64,000 nt of DNA from Closterium sp. NIES-65 (taxonomy: Eukaryota > Streptophyta > Zygnematophyceae > Desmidiales > Closteriaceae): NCBI GenBank assembly GCA_948144175.1, contig CANXME010000804.1, forward strand, positions 1 through 64,000. Reading direction: 5' to 3'. This document shows, piece by piece, positions 1 through 10,869 of this stretch. The notes under the pieces are model-generated. The model saw only the letters and a program-made list of their open reading frames with translations, was not told the DNA's origin and did not search any database. Positions within the stretch are counted from its first letter, which is position 1, and every line of letters begins with the position of its first letter. Both the position numbers and the translations under genes were made by a program.

Positions 1-106
1 TTTATGGTCACGCCTGCTTACCTACTAGCAACGGATAGCCTATTTTTTTCGTGCATCCGTTCTTAGGTTCGTTTTAGGATTGTAATGCTTGTAGTTTTTC
101 GCGACA

Positions 107-306
107 ATGGCGAGTCTTTGGGGTTCGCGACGCACGTCTAGACAGCTCACGCGCGAATCGAAACGCGAGAAAAGCAAAAGGCCCGAAGAGCCGAATGAAT
201 TAGACTTAACTCGCCTGCAGTCCACTAACTCTAGGACTCGCAAGAAGGCGGAGCTTATCAAGAAAGCCAGCGACTCGCGACGCCGGTTCCACTTTAGAGA
301 GCTCTT
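107..306 (+). CDS. Possible first coding exon, very basic N-terminus
   Basis: An ATG at 107 sits in a good plant start context (acaATGgcg) and opens a charged reading frame beginning MASLWGSRR, followed by many Arg, Lys, Ser and Glu residues and a KKAELIKKASDSRRR segment. Base composition is more balanced than in the acidic repeats downstream. A GT that could serve as a donor lies near 309 (ttgt|gtatcg), after which the frame loses coding character. No domain is recognised. It could be the first exon of the large gene that follows or an unrelated short frame; the exon end is a guess. Confidence 0.35.
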
Positions 307-1025
307 GTGTATCGCGATTCCACCAAACGCGACGCTAGAAGACGGTCATCTGCCATGGCCGCTTTGTTCCCCACCCACCACACCCGACGCATCAGGCAGA
401 GGTCAGTTCCAAACGCAATTGTCAGATGTCAGTACCGTTACCGTTACAGTTGTTCATTAGACGAGGTTTGTGAATTTGACGACTGCCGCTCTCCACTACT
501 TGAAGAGCCCTATTTTCCAGAGAAACCATCAGAACGCCATCAGTGGAACCAGCAACCGCCCTGATCGCTAATAGATCTCTGAAGATACACTCGCTCTTCC
601 AAGAACTCGATACGTTCATAGAATTCTCTTTTAGTATTCGCACCCCGCGGATTTGCGATCCTGTACAGACCCGTATGCCATTCTGGCTATTAGCTGCGAC
701 TTTTGAGGCGCCTCAGAAGTCATTTGCACCCTGCGGATTTGGGATCCCTTACAGACCCATATGCTAATCTGGCGATTAAGACCTTGCTCTTGTGATTCCC
801 TCTCTGACTAGGTTTCTGCCTAGTCTCTGAGCGCCGCTACCTTTCACCTCACCAGGTCATCTCGCTCTTCCTGTCCCGCGTCTGACCGTTGATGCGCTCC
901 AACATTTGCACTTGACGCCAGATTTTCCGTCTATGCCTCCCTTCCCCTCCCCGCTGCCTTCCTTCCCCACTCCCGGTACCTCCTCCCCCGCTCCCTCTTT
1001 GCCCCCTCCCCGCACCCCCTCACAG
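307..1025. other. Non-coding stretch, probably intron
   Basis: No convincing coding frame. The last 200 bases are strongly pyrimidine-rich (runs of cccctccc) and end in cacag just before a coding-like exon at 1026, as expected of a 3' splice region. It also holds the 86-bp repeat listed separately. Confidence 0.4.
638..778. repeat. Two direct copies, period 86 bp
   Basis: The segment gcacc(c/t)cgcggattt at 640 recurs at 726, and similarity continues through acagaccc(g/a)tatg to ctggc(t/g)atta. The copies are about 53 bp long, differ at several positions, and lie in the presumed intron. This looks like an old local duplication. Confidence 0.8.
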
Positions 1026-1111
1026 GGCTGACGTGGTTCCCGAACGCCAGTGCGGACGACGATTGGCTGGAAGAGGCTGCTACGGCCTCACACGCCTTGC
1101 CGCCGGCTCAG
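1026..1111 (+). CDS. Short coding exon, LTWFPNASADDDWLEEA
   Basis: Bounded by a textbook acceptor (long pyrimidine tract, cacag|GG) and a plausible donor (CTCAG|gtgcgg). The frame reads GLTWFPNASADDDWLEEAA and then TASHALPPAQ, a balanced composition with two Trp that stands out from the surrounding low complexity. The acidic-Trp character (DDDWLEE) resembles motifs repeated in the giant exon far downstream. The family is not recognised. Phase to the next block cannot be fixed from the sequence. Confidence 0.45.
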
Positions 1112-1409
1112 GTGCGGTGCTGTGGGGTTGGGAGGTGCATATTGAAGTTGTGAAAGGGTGGAACGCGGTGTTAGGTGCACCAAGAGGGTTTGGCACAGGG
1201 ATGTTTCGCTGTGAGTAGGGTTCAGGAATGAAATAAATGGTCTGCTGCCTCTTCACCTCTATAATTCCACTCAACCCCATTCTTCCATGCGCAACCCCCC
1301 TCTCCCCGCCCTCCTCCCCCTCCTCCCGGCCCTTCTAACCCCCTCCCCGTACCCCCCCCAAACCCCACGGAATTGTCGTAAGCAGCTGCGAGCAGGAGCG
1401 CTGTATCAG

Positions 1410-2403
1410 GACACGTGCGAGAGGAGGTCGTCAAGATCGAGGAGATCTCCACAGAGATCGTGACCGTCCAGGAGATATCCACCGAGATCGGACGGCCAGC
1501 CAGGTCCCGCCGATCAGGGGCAAGAGCCGCGCGAGAAGCAGGCTCAGGCGAAGCGGAGGAGAAGAAGAAAGGGAAGAAGGGAAGAAGGTAGCTAGGTCGA
1601 AACGAGAAGCACAGCCGCCGGATGAGGCGACTAGCGCGGATCCTAGGTTGCCTGAACGGGTGCGGCCTGCAGTAAGAGATGTTGTAGTGCCACAAACAAC
1701 AGCGGAAGCACAGACGCCCAGTTCTAGCCCTGCTCCTGCTGCCAGTGGTGCTGGTGGTGCAGTGGTTGCTGTGGTGTGCCAGTGGTGCTGGTGGTGCTGG
1801 TAGGACTGGGCTTATAGCTGGCTTGGCAGCAGGGGCAGCAGCAGCAGGCGGGGCCGTAGCAGCCGGGGTGGCAGGTTTGGTTGCAGGCGAGAAAGCCAAG
1901 CCAGCAGAAGAAGCAACCAGCGGGGATGCGATGGAGGGGGTGGAAGGTTCAGAAGGGGTGCGAGGTTCGGAAGGGGTGGGGGGGTCGGAAGGGATGAGGG
2001 AAACTCGAGAACGTCAGTTGCAGCCGTGCTGGCGTCAGGGGACACTGCAAGAGACCTCAGTAGTGTTGGCGACTCAGAGTCTGCCGTACAAAGTCTGCCT
2101 GAACCAACAGCACAAGCAGCACGAACAGCAGGGGCAGCAGAAGCAGCAGAAGCAACAGAGGCAGCAGAAGCAGCAGACACGGGTGATAGAGGTGAAGCGG
2201 CAGAAGCAGGTTCAGCAGGGGAAGCAGGCCCGAGCGGAGCAGCAGTTGCTGCTGCAGCTGGGGCTGGTGCCGGGGCAGCAGTGGCAGGCGCCGTGGTAGG
2301 AGGAGCTCTAGGCGCTGCTCTAGGCTCTCGGGAAATCTCTAGAGACGATCCCAGAGAGCAGTCCGGTGGGGGTCGAAACGAGCCACCCCTGGGACTCCGC
2401 TAG
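1410..2403 (+). CDS. Low-complexity coding block, Glu/Ala-rich, frame changes
   Basis: Begins after tatcag at 1409 with HVREEVVKIEEISTEIVTV and a second EISTEI, a short amphipathic repeat. A basic stretch follows, then Ala/Gly-rich segments (LIAGLAAGAAAAGG; later AAEATEAAEAADTGDRGEAA). The coding-like text moves between reading frames near 1,570, 1,760 and 2,050, all in A/G- or GTGCTG-repeat tracts. That suggests assembly indels, small introns or decay. The end at 2,403 is a stop in one frame, not a proven gene end. Function unknown; probably intrinsically disordered. Confidence 0.4.
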
Positions 2404-4190
2404 GTGGGAGCTCGCCTGTGTCTGCAGGGGAAGGGGGGGGCAGGCGGGAGGCGAAGCGAAGCGGAACAGGGTGGGGAGGGGGCGTTTGGATCAGGGGATC
2501 AGCAGGAAGGGGTGTTCGGTGGGGAGGTTTCTGGGGGGAGCGGACGGCAGGGGAGCCAGGGGCGCGGAAGCATGGGAGAAGCAGCGGCAGTAGTGGCAGT
2601 GGCAGAGATAGGGATACGCTCCTGCAGCAGCAGCAGGTGCAGCAGCAGCAGCGGCAGCAGCAGCAGCAGTCATGGTCGAAGCAGCCCCTACCTGGTCATG
2701 GTCCTGGCGGCGCTACTGGTATGCCTCCTATACGCAGCAACAGCGAGCTTCCCCCCTTTCCTACCGCAGCACCAGCGGCCTTCCCCCCCAGCCCCTCCGC
2801 AGCAGCAGCGGCCTTGCTGCCCTCTCCGCACCAACCAATAGCAATCTCCTGCAGCGCGCCGCCACGGGCAGCGGTGACCGTTGGATCTTCCACTCTGGCG
2901 CGGATCGGCCAGCTTGTGGAGTCGGATTCAAGTGATGACTCGGAGACGATGAGTGGGCGGCTGGAGGGCGGGTTGGGGGACTCGTGGGGGAGAGCGCGAG
3001 GGGGAGACGAAGCAGGGTCGTTCAAAGCGGGGAGTCTGGCGAGTCAGGGTCTAGAGGCGGAGGCATGAGTCCCGTATCTGAAATAGGGGAGCAGGGAGCG
3101 GGTACCATTTCAGGGAGGCGAGGGGGGGTTATGGCATGGGGCTCCTCGCCCTAGCAGCGCGGGCAAGTCTGGGAGATCACGGCTAGGAAAGAGATCGCCT
3201 AGAGGTTCGTCTCTAGGGGCAGGGATGCTGGAGCGAGTAGCAGGTGGGACGGCGGACAGCAGAGGGTTTTGGCACAGGGGCGGAGATTAACAGAGCGAGT
3301 AAGAGCATGAGGGGTTGCCAGTAGAGGGTTTGGCCAGCGCTGGGGCTAGTGGGGCGTGGAGCTCGTCGGATGGCGAGGGGAGTGTGGAGAGGAGGGGGGC
3401 AGCAGCGGCGGCTCAGCCTGTGGTTGTGGGATTTGTGGGGCCTGCCAGGCCGGGTACGCCTGTTTCGCTGTCAGGGTTGGGTCTGGGGCTCCTGTGCTGC
3501 GCCCTGCGACTTCGGGGGGTTTGTTGCTGGAGGATGTGGGGAGTATGATGACTGGGTGGTGTATGAGAGTGAGGGGAAGGAGGAGGAGGTGCAGAGTAGG
3601 CTTGTCCGGGGGAGGGGGAGAGTGGTGGAGAAGAGGGTGGTGCAGGAGGGGGGTGTGGCGGGGTTGTGGATAAGAAGGAGGTGAGGGAGGGAGGGCATGC
3701 ACAGGGAGTAGAGCAGCAGCAGCAGCAGCGGCAGGGGCAGGGCAGCGGGGATGACGGTTGGGAATGTGGGGCGGAGGAATGGGGTAGAGAGGGACGTGTG
3801 GAGAGCAGGGGAAGAGGACTCTGATGACTCGGACTCGGAAATCAAACACGAGGCGGGATGGGGGCCTGCCTCACAACAGCAGCAGCAGCAACAGCAGAGT
3901 AACGGATTCATGTTCAACAGCCAAGGGGGAATGCCAGGGGGCGGTTTCACCCGGGGGAGGTTCATTCGGGGCAGGGTCAGCCTGGCGCAAGGCATGCACC
4001 CCAGCCACCCACCAGCCCGCGACCATCATCTCCCCGACCTCTCCCTTTCGCATCTAGGTCTCGGTCCTCTGCCCCCGCTCCTCCTCACCCCCAGCAGCAG
4101 CTCCCCCTCGCCCTGTCGGCCCTCCTACCGCCTCCTCCTCTCAGCTCGGCCCTTCACAGCCCCACCCATTCGCGTCAGGAACAGCAGGTA
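2404..4190 (+). CDS. Gln/Ser/Pro-rich coding block with poly-Gln tracts
   Basis: One frame (about 2,418-3,068) runs from Gly/Arg-rich sequence into poly-Gln (2,620-2,670), then a Pro/Ala segment and the acidic phrase QLVESDSSDDSETMSG. A second coding-like frame (3,751-4,190) has VWRAGEEDSDDSDSEIKHEA followed by eight Gln and a Gly/Arg/Phe segment (GGGFTRGRFIRGR), and ends near a good donor (CAG|gtaagc, about 4,189). Between them (3,070-3,740) no frame is clearly better than the others. Product unknown. The repeated VWRxxEEDSDDSDSE style suggests it belongs with the acidic protein downstream. Confidence 0.35.
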
Positions 4191-4200
4191 AGCCGCGCAT

Positions 4201-5915
4201 ACCCCCCATCCCCCCGGCTTATGGTCACTCCCCTGCTTATGCCGCACCTGCTGCTGCGTCTGCTGCTGTGCCGGGTTCCGGCCTGCACCCGTTCGCCCCT
4301 GGCGGTTACGCGGGAGGGGCGGGAGCTCCTGCAGCAGCAGCAGGGGCTGTGCCTGGGGGCCAGCAGGCAGGGGGGCAGCAGGCAGGGGGCAGCAGTCGTG
4401 GGGGGGGTCTGTGGCAGGGTTCTTTGCAGGGGCAAGCGCGTTTGTGTTTGGGGCGAAGCATGACGGGCAAGCAGGGAGAGAGGCAGGGAAGGAGGCGCAG
4501 CAAGGAAAGGACTTGAATCAGGCAGGTGATGCTGGGGCTGGGTTAAGGGACGGGGAGCAAGGGGGGTCTGGGGCGGCAGGTACAGCAGCTGCAGCAGGTG
4601 TAGCAAGTGTAGCAAGTGGGGGCAGTGGTAGTGGCGGTGCCAGTGGTAGTGGTAGTGGTAGTGCTATGCGCCCTCCTCGTCCTCCTTCCCTTGCCATTCC
4701 TGGAGCAAAGGATAATGCCACTAGCCCTGGTGCTGGCCGCTATTCCACCCATACACATGCAGGAGCAAACGGAGAGGTTGCAGAGCCGCCAGCAGCAGCA
4801 GCAGCAGCTAGTGCTGCTGGTGCTGCTGCTGCTGCTCCTGGTGTGTTTGTGCTAGCGGAGGGGCATGAGGCTCTTATGTCTCCCATTGCGTTCGTTACAG
4901 TGTCGCCTGCTAAGAGCACAGGGAGAGGCGCAGATGGAGCTGCATTGCCAGGGGCAGCTGCAGCAGCGGCGGCGGTGCCTGGGAGAGCGGTGGGAGGAGC
5001 AGCAGAGATGGGGGTGATGAGTCAGCAGCCTGCACAGGGGTACCGGCCTGGGGCGGGGCTTGGTGGGTGGAGTAAAGCTCTGGTGCTAGGGGCTGGTGGG
5101 TTTGGTATAGGGTGGGGGGAGGGGAGTGAGGAGGAGGAAAGTGAAGAGGCGGAGAGTGAGGAAGCGACGGAGGAGGGTGAAGAGTATGAGGAGGAGGAAG
5201 AGGATGAAGAGGAGGAAGAGGAGGAGATGGAGTATAGTAGTGATGAGGAGAGTGAGGAGGAAAGTGAGGAAGAGATTGAGGAAGAGAGTGAGGAGGAAAT
5301 TGAGGAGGAGAGTGAAGAGGAGATCGAGGAGGGGAGCGAGGAGGCAAATGAGGATGCAAGTGAGGAGGAAGAGGAGGAAGAGGAGGAGGAAGAAGAGAGC
5401 GAGGATGAGAGTGTAGGTGCGTGGGTGGGCAGACCGATACTGGCACCGTCACAGGGAGGCACTCCCACGGGCTATATCGGCATGAAAACCCCCGATGCAA
5501 TCGGAGGCATCGTGTTTATCAACGAGTACGGCGCCGCACCCCCCTCCCCTTTTCTGAGGCTAAATTCTATGCGTACTGGAGGGGGTACGAGCGGGGCCAG
5601 CACGCCGTTGATGGGGGAGCTGGCATGGGAATGGGTGGGGCGAGTGGGGCAAATGGGGGAGGGGGGAGCAAGTCGCCTAGTGGCAGGCCAGGGGAGGATG
5701 ATGAGCGTGTGTTTGTGGTTTTTAACAAGTCGAGATTCTCACCACTGCTGCTGGGCGCTGCTGCTGCTGCTGCTGGCGCTGGTGGTGCTGCTGGTGGTGC
5801 TGGTGGTGGTGGCTTGTTGGCTGATACTCAAGGATCAGGGACCCTTGTGGTGAGGATTGAGAGAGGTGCGGAGGAGGAGGGAAGTGAGGAGGACGAGGGG
5901 GGAGGTTGGCAGTGA
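4201..5915 (+). CDS. Acidic coding block with a conserved-looking island (VFINEYG / FYAYWRGYERG)
   Basis: A frame open from 4,411 to 5,853 passes from Ala/Gly/Gln-rich sequence into about 110 residues of Glu/Ser (5,120-5,410: repeated EESEEE) and then into GTPTGYIGMKTPDAIGGIVF, INEYGAAPPSPF. In the next frame the same region continues as SEAKFYAYWRGYERGQHAV, then DDERVFVVFNKSRFSPLLLG, with a stop at 5,915. The frame change falls at a C/T homopolymer run (about 5,540-5,555). The island is rich in aromatic residues, unlike its surroundings, so it is the part most likely to be folded. RVFVVF matches the RVVVVF repeat at 21.6-22.8 kb. Function unknown. Confidence 0.45.
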
Positions 5916-7680
5916 GGGGTGGGATGGAGGGGAGAGTGGGGAGGAGGATGGGAGTGAGGGTCGGAGTGGGATGGAAGGAGAGAGTGAGGAGGCTGAGAGT
6001 GAGGAGGGAAGTGGGTTTGATGGAAGTGCTGAGGGAGAGAGTGAGGGGGAGAGTGAAGGGAGGTGAAGGGGAGGAGGAGTGGGACAGAAGGGAGTGAGAT
6101 GAGGTAGGTAGGGAGGAGGGAGAAGATGGGGAATTTAGTGCGGTGGAGAGTGGTGCTTCTGGAGGGAGTGAGGGGAGCGAGGAGGAGAGTGAGGAGGGGA
6201 GTGAGGAGGGGAGTGAGGAGGGGAGTGAGGAGGAGAGTGAGGAGGGCAGTGAGTCAAGCCTTAGCCCTGTGGGGAGGTTCAGACGAGGGAGAGACTGAGT
6301 ACGTGGGGAGTGGGGAGAAGTGAGACAGAAGAGAGTGAGGAGGAGAGAGGGAGTGAGGAAGAGAGTGCGGAGTGAGGAGGAGAGTGGAGTGAGGTAGGTG
6401 GAGAGTGAGAGTGAGGGGACGGAAAGTGGTTCGAGTGAAAGCGACGGGGAGTGAGGAGACAGGGTCGAGTGATGATGAGGATGGCACAACTTTGGATGGC
6501 ACATGGGACGGCACATTGGATGGCACAATGGATGGCACTGTGGGCGGCACAATAGACGACAGAACGCTGGATGGGACAGAGGTTTGTGACTCCAGGCGGG
6601 AGTGACACTATGGAGCGGACTTTCACCCTGGAAGAGACCGAGACAGCTGTTAGTGAGATGCTGGGAAGGACGTTGACTAGGGAGGGGAGTGGGACTATTG
6701 AGGGGAGTGAGCTTATAGAGGGGACGGATGCAATGGGCGAAGTATCACGTTTGAGACAGTGGGGAGGACTGAGACGTTTGAAGGCAGTGGGACTATAGAG
6801 AGAAGTGGCACTATGGAGGGGAGTGGTACTATTGGGAGGAGTGACACTATGGAGGGAAGTGAGGCTATGGGGAGAACCAACACGTTTGAAACCCTCGGGG
6901 AGACTAGGACTTACGAAGGCAGTGATACAATGGAGGGGAGTGGAGACTATGGAGGGGAGTGAGACCTTTGAAAGGAGTGGCACTATGGAGGGGAGTGAGA
7001 CTGCTGGGACGGCAGATAGAACCTTGACTTCGGAGGGAACTGATGTTCCGAGTGATAGTGAAAGGGGTGCCGTATAGGAGGGCAGACAGTGACAGGGACA
7101 GCAGTCAGAGGGATGGTAGCTCGTATGAGGAAGATAGCTTATCCAAGGGGAGTGAGGAGAGTGAAGAGAGTGAGGAGAGCGAAGGGAGTGATTGTGACAG
7201 AGAGTGTGGAAGATGGTGATACTATGGAGGATAGTGATAGTATGGAGGGGAGTGAGGCGGTGAGCAGGAGTGCAGCGAGCAGGAGCAGAGGAGGGTACAG
7301 TGATGATGTTGTGCTTATAGAGGTGGTGACTGTAACAGGGTCTCGAACCAGTGGGACCCGGGAAGACTTGTCGAGCGTGCGAGGGATGAGTGAGATTGGG
7401 AGTGAGATGGGGAGGAGTGAGATGAGTAGGAGGAAGAGAGCGGGGAGTGAGAGTATGGGAGAGTGATACAGATGGGACAGAGATGGAGGCAAGTGAGTCG
7501 GGCATGAGTGGGAGCGAGGAGAGTGGGAGTGAGGGGGAGTGGGGATGAGGAGAGTAGGAGTGAGGAGAGTGGTAGTGGAGGGAGCAGCAGGAGTGGAAGT
7601 GATGAGAGTGAGGGGAGTGAGAGTGAGGGTAGTGAGAGTGATGGCGATGAGAGTGCAAGTCACAGCCTCAGCAGTGTCTG
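5916..7680 (+). CDS. Glu/Ser/Thr/Met/Gly repeat block, frame unstable
   Basis: Purine-rich DNA made of degenerate units such as gaggggagtgagga and actatggaggggagtg. Read in the E/S frames it gives SEEGSEEGSEE and, from about 6,480, DGTLDGTMDGTVGG and then SGTMEGSGTIGRSDTMEGS. The coding-like text moves among frames roughly every 100-250 bases, with stops in each. It could be coding sequence with indels, decayed coding sequence, or non-coding GA satellite. No domain. Annotated because the phrases are continuous in style with the flanking blocks. Confidence 0.3.
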
Positions 7681-7686
7681 GAACAT

Positions 7687-8467
7687 ATGACTCCCACTCC
7701 CACACCCATTCACAGAGCAGTGAGGGTTTCCGAGTCTGAAGGTGGCTCAGAGAAAGGAAGCATCCACTCTGGTTCCCACACAACCAGCCCTCATACTACA
7801 CTCACCCAAGCGTCTGCTTCAGAGGTTTCAGGATCGGAATCTGGCGAATCAGAGTCAGAGAAGATGTCCAGGTCAGGTTCTCACGCGTCCAGGTCAGCAT
7901 CACATGCTTCCAGGTCAGCATCACATCATTCCAGGTCAGCATCGCACCGTTCCAGGTCAGCATCCGATGCTTCAGGAGGAGCGGGAGCGAGCAAAAAACG
8001 GGACTGCTGCAAGCTTGCAGCCCCTCTGAAGCAAGCCGGAGGCCCTCTGCTGCAAGCCAGTCCCCGGGCACAGAGTCGCCTCCTAATGAGGCGCTCAGTA
8101 AGGGATCAGTGGGAAGCCAGTCTCGGCTGGGAAGCAAGAGTGGGTCTGATGGGAGTGGGTCTCATGCTAGCAAGTCCCTTGCTAGTACATCCCACTCTAG
8201 CAAGTCTCGTGTGAGCAGCTCTCAAGCTAGTAGGTCTCGTACTAGTGGGTCGCAGGGTAGCAGGTCGGTGAGGAGCAAGTCAGAGGGAAGCGAATCAGAG
8301 AAGAGCGATTCGGAATATGAGGGTACGGGTGAGGGGTCTGAGGAGGAGGGTGAGGGATTCAGCAAGAAGGGCAGTGAGAGGTACAGCGATATTGATAGTG
8401 GGAGTGAAGGGAGCAAAGAGAGCGAGAGTGTGAGGAGTGCGAATAATGCTGCTGTTGGTGCTGCCTA
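7687..8467 (+). CDS. Ser/Arg/His-rich (RS-like) block
   Basis: Two overlapping frames together give VSESEGGSEKGSIHSGSH, SRSASHASRSASHHSRSASH (repeat of 8 residues, 24 bp), and then, one frame over, GSHASKSLASTSHSSKSRV and SRSVRSKSEGSESEKSDSEY, ending in acidic sequence with a stop at 8,466. The change of frame lies at about 8,000-8,110. Arg/Ser dipeptides and Ser-acidic repeats resemble RS domains of nuclear RNA-binding proteins, but no RNA-binding domain is nearby. A second RS-like region occurs at 23.15-24.65 kb. Confidence 0.4.
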
Positions 8468-8599
8468 ATGTTACTGCAAGTGGTGCTGCTAGCCCCAGCC
8501 ATCAGCTTGGGACGCCAACAGGTGGCGCTGCGTCATTGGCGGATGGCGATGCGGTCGCCTGGATGGAAGAGACCCCTCACTGTGAAGGTGGGGGGTAGC

Positions 8600-9225
8600 T
8601 CCCAAGAGCCTAGTCAGAGGAAGAGGAGGTGGAGGAGGAGGAGGAGGAGGAAGAGGATGATGATGAGGAGGAAGGCAGTGAGGGTGTTACTGCCAACTGA
8701 GGAGGAGGAGGAGGAGGAGGAGGGAAGCTCAATTGAGGATGAGGATGAAGAGGAGGAGGAGGAGGAGCAGGAGGAGAGTGTGTTTACAGACAATAGGAGC
8801 TCAGAGGGACAAGGGAGTTTAGAGAGCGACAGGAGGTCAGAAGTGAGAGGGGAATCAGAAGGGGAAGAAGACGAAGAGGAGGAGCAGGAGGAGAGTGTGT
8901 TTACAGACGACAGGAGCTCAGAAGCAGGGCAAAGCACAGAAAGTGACAGGCGTTCAGAAGGGGATAGGTCAGAGGGTGACAGGTCAGAGGAGGATGGGAT
9001 GTCAGAGGGAGAGGATGATACCGAGGAAGAAGGAGGGGAGAGTTTTGGGAGCGAGGAGGAGGAGAGGGCGGCAAAGATGCTTCGAGCAGAGAGCAAGAGG
9101 CGGTTGATGCAGTGCTCGGGCAGCTGAAGGGGCAGCTGAAGGTTCTGTCGCAGCAGGATTCACAGGGGAGCGGGCAGTCTGAAGGCAGTGAGGGGAGTGG
9201 GGAGGGGAGTGAGGAGGGGACGTGA
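8600..9225 (+). CDS. Acidic block with duplicated EESVFTDxRSSE motif
   Basis: Poly-Glu tracts carry two copies of EEEQEESVFTD(N/D)RSSE about 120 bases apart (8,762 and 8,880), followed by SESDRRSEGDRSEGDRSEED. One frame ends RAAKMLRAESKRRLMQ before a stop at 9,125. The alternative frame reads EAVDAVLGQLKGQLKVLSQQ and then Ser/Gly/Glu, a helix-like segment that looks genuinely coded, so a frame change near 9,090 is likely. Function unknown. Confidence 0.4.
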
Positions 9226-9303
9226 GGAGGGGAGTGAGGGATTTTGGGGGTCTGATAGGAGTGGAGTGGGTGTGGGAGATGGGAGGAGAGGAGGAGGAGG
9301 AGA

Positions 9304-10147
9304 GTGGGGAGGGTGAGGAGGAGTATGAGTCGGGCGAGTGAGAGAGGGGAAGAGTCGCAAGAGGAGGATGAGTATGGTTCCAGAAGTGCGAGTGAGAGAG
9401 AGAGTGAGAGGGAGAGTGAGAGCGAAGGAGGAAGGCACGAGGAGGAGGAGGAGGAGTGGGTGGAGGAAGAAGCAAGGGATTCGGTTAGGAGTGGTTCGGA
9501 GGGAAGCCTGGGTGCACGCAGTGAGGAGGAACAGGATGATTCAGAAGAAGGGGAGGAGGAGGGGGGAGGGGGAAGGGAAGAGGAGGAGGAGGGGGAGGGG
9601 CAAAGGGAAGAGGAGGAGGAGTACGGTTTCTCATCAGAAGATGAAGCTTCTGCTGCTGTGCCCGCTGCTGCAGTAGTTACTGCAGCTGCTGCAGCTTCCC
9701 CCATGGCCCCACCTGCTCTAGTAGCTCGAGCTGCCCCACCTGCCCCCACCTGCCCCACCTGCCCTAACTGGCCCAGCACCCCCAGCACCCCCAGCAGCCG
9801 CAGCAATCCCAGCACCCGCAGCAACCCCAGCAGTCCCAGCAGTTCTAGCTTCCCCCACAACCCCAGCTTTTCCAGCAGCTCCCCCGCAGAGGTTCCACCA
9901 CCCACAGCCGCCCACCACGCCCTCTCTTCAGCCGTCTCCACCCTCCCTCGCCTTGCGCCGCTCCTTCAAGCGCCCCCAGCCCCCTGCGCCCCTCCTCCTC
10001 CGCCTCGCCCCACCCCTTCGCCCAAGCGACTGGGTCTGCTGCCAGCACTCCACAGAGCACGGGGAGGGTCCTCTGGAGGGTCTACCCCCCACAGTGCAAT
10101 CGCCGTTACCACTAGCGCGTCTGATATGGCTGGCCCTCGGCCTACAG
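9304..10147 (+). CDS. Acidic-to-Pro/Ala/Ser exon with good donor
   Basis: The open frame starts in Ser/Arg/Glu repeats (ASERESERESESEGGRHE), passes through poly-Glu, then changes sharply near 9,640 to Ala/Pro/Ser (VPAAAVVTAAAAASPMAPPA; PSTPSTPSSRSNPSTRSNP). It ends GPRPTG at a strong donor (CTACAG|gtgagt, about 10,146). The frame stays open through the presumed intron. The composition switch from acidic to proline-rich recurs elsewhere in the locus. No enzymatic domain. Confidence 0.5.
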
Positions 10148-10462
10148 GTGAGTTTCCCTCTCCCTTTTACCGGCCATCATCCCCTGGTTCTGCTTCTGCT
10201 GCGCTTGCTTGCTTCTGCACCTGGAGCGCCTGTGTCTGCTTCGCCTGTGCTTGCTGCCGCACCTGCATGTCTTCGCCTGGCCCTGCTGCCTCTGCCGCTC
10301 CTCTTCCTCCTGCTGCTGCCTGCCTCCGTTGTTGCCCCTCCTGCTGGCTCGACTGTTGCCCCTCCTGCTGCTGCCTCGGTTGTTGTCCCTCCTGCTGGCT
10401 CCGGCTGCTTTGCCCCTCCTGCTGCCCCTCCTGCTGCCTCTGCTGCTGCTTCTTGTCTGCAG
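10148..10462 (+). other. Probable intron
   Basis: Starts gtgagtttcc and ends with a CT-rich tract and cttgtctgcag. The length is a multiple of three and one frame remains open across it, so retention would add a Cys/Leu/Pro-rich insert. Donor and acceptor are both close to the plant consensus. Confidence 0.55.
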
Positions 10463-10868
10463 GTCCCCAACCAGTGCAAGAAAGCGAGCACTACACTACG
10501 AGGCTGCTGACCAATCAGGAGCAGCGTCCACCTGGAACAGCAGAAGCAGCAACGTCACAAGCAGCAGCTTCATCAGCAGCAGCTGCTGCAGTGGTGCCTA
10601 CTGGCAAGCCATCCAATGGCTGTTCCAGCCGCCTCTCCTGCCCTAGCCCCTGCTGTTCCTCCAGCTGCCTCCCCTGCTAGTGCCCAACCTGCACCCCCTG
10701 CCGGCACCTCCGCTGCAACCCTAGCTGCATCTCCAGCAGTGTCCCCAGCCGTCTCTCCCAAGCCTAGTACCAGCTCCTCTCCCTCCCGAGGCGTCTTCTG
10801 CGTGGACCTCCCTCTTCCGTCCCCTCTGGGGTACCTCGCCTGCCACTGCTGCCACTGCCGCTCCCGCT
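10463..10868 (+). CDS. Exon with Gln/Ala and Pro/Ala repeats
   Basis: Continues from the preceding exon in phase: GPQPVQESEHYTTRLLTNQE, then EAATSQAAASSAAAAAVVP. Near 10,620 the better frame becomes AVPAASPALAPAVPPAASPA followed by TSAATLAASPAVSPAVSP, which runs to a stop at 10,868. HYTTRLLTNQEQRPPG is the only high-complexity part. Function unknown. Confidence 0.4.
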
Positions 10869-10869
10869 G

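Noticed and set aside
706-722. 17-bp identity (GAGGCGCCTCAGAAGTC) between 706 and about 28,482
   Set aside because: It contains a self-complementary GC-rich core and is too short, in unrelated contexts (intron versus coding), to support a shared element.
9302-9676. Alternative Arg-rich readings of the GA tracts (runs of RRRRK)
   Set aside because: The Glu/Ser frame is continuous with better-supported acidic text; the Arg frame is the +1 shadow of GAG/GAA codons.
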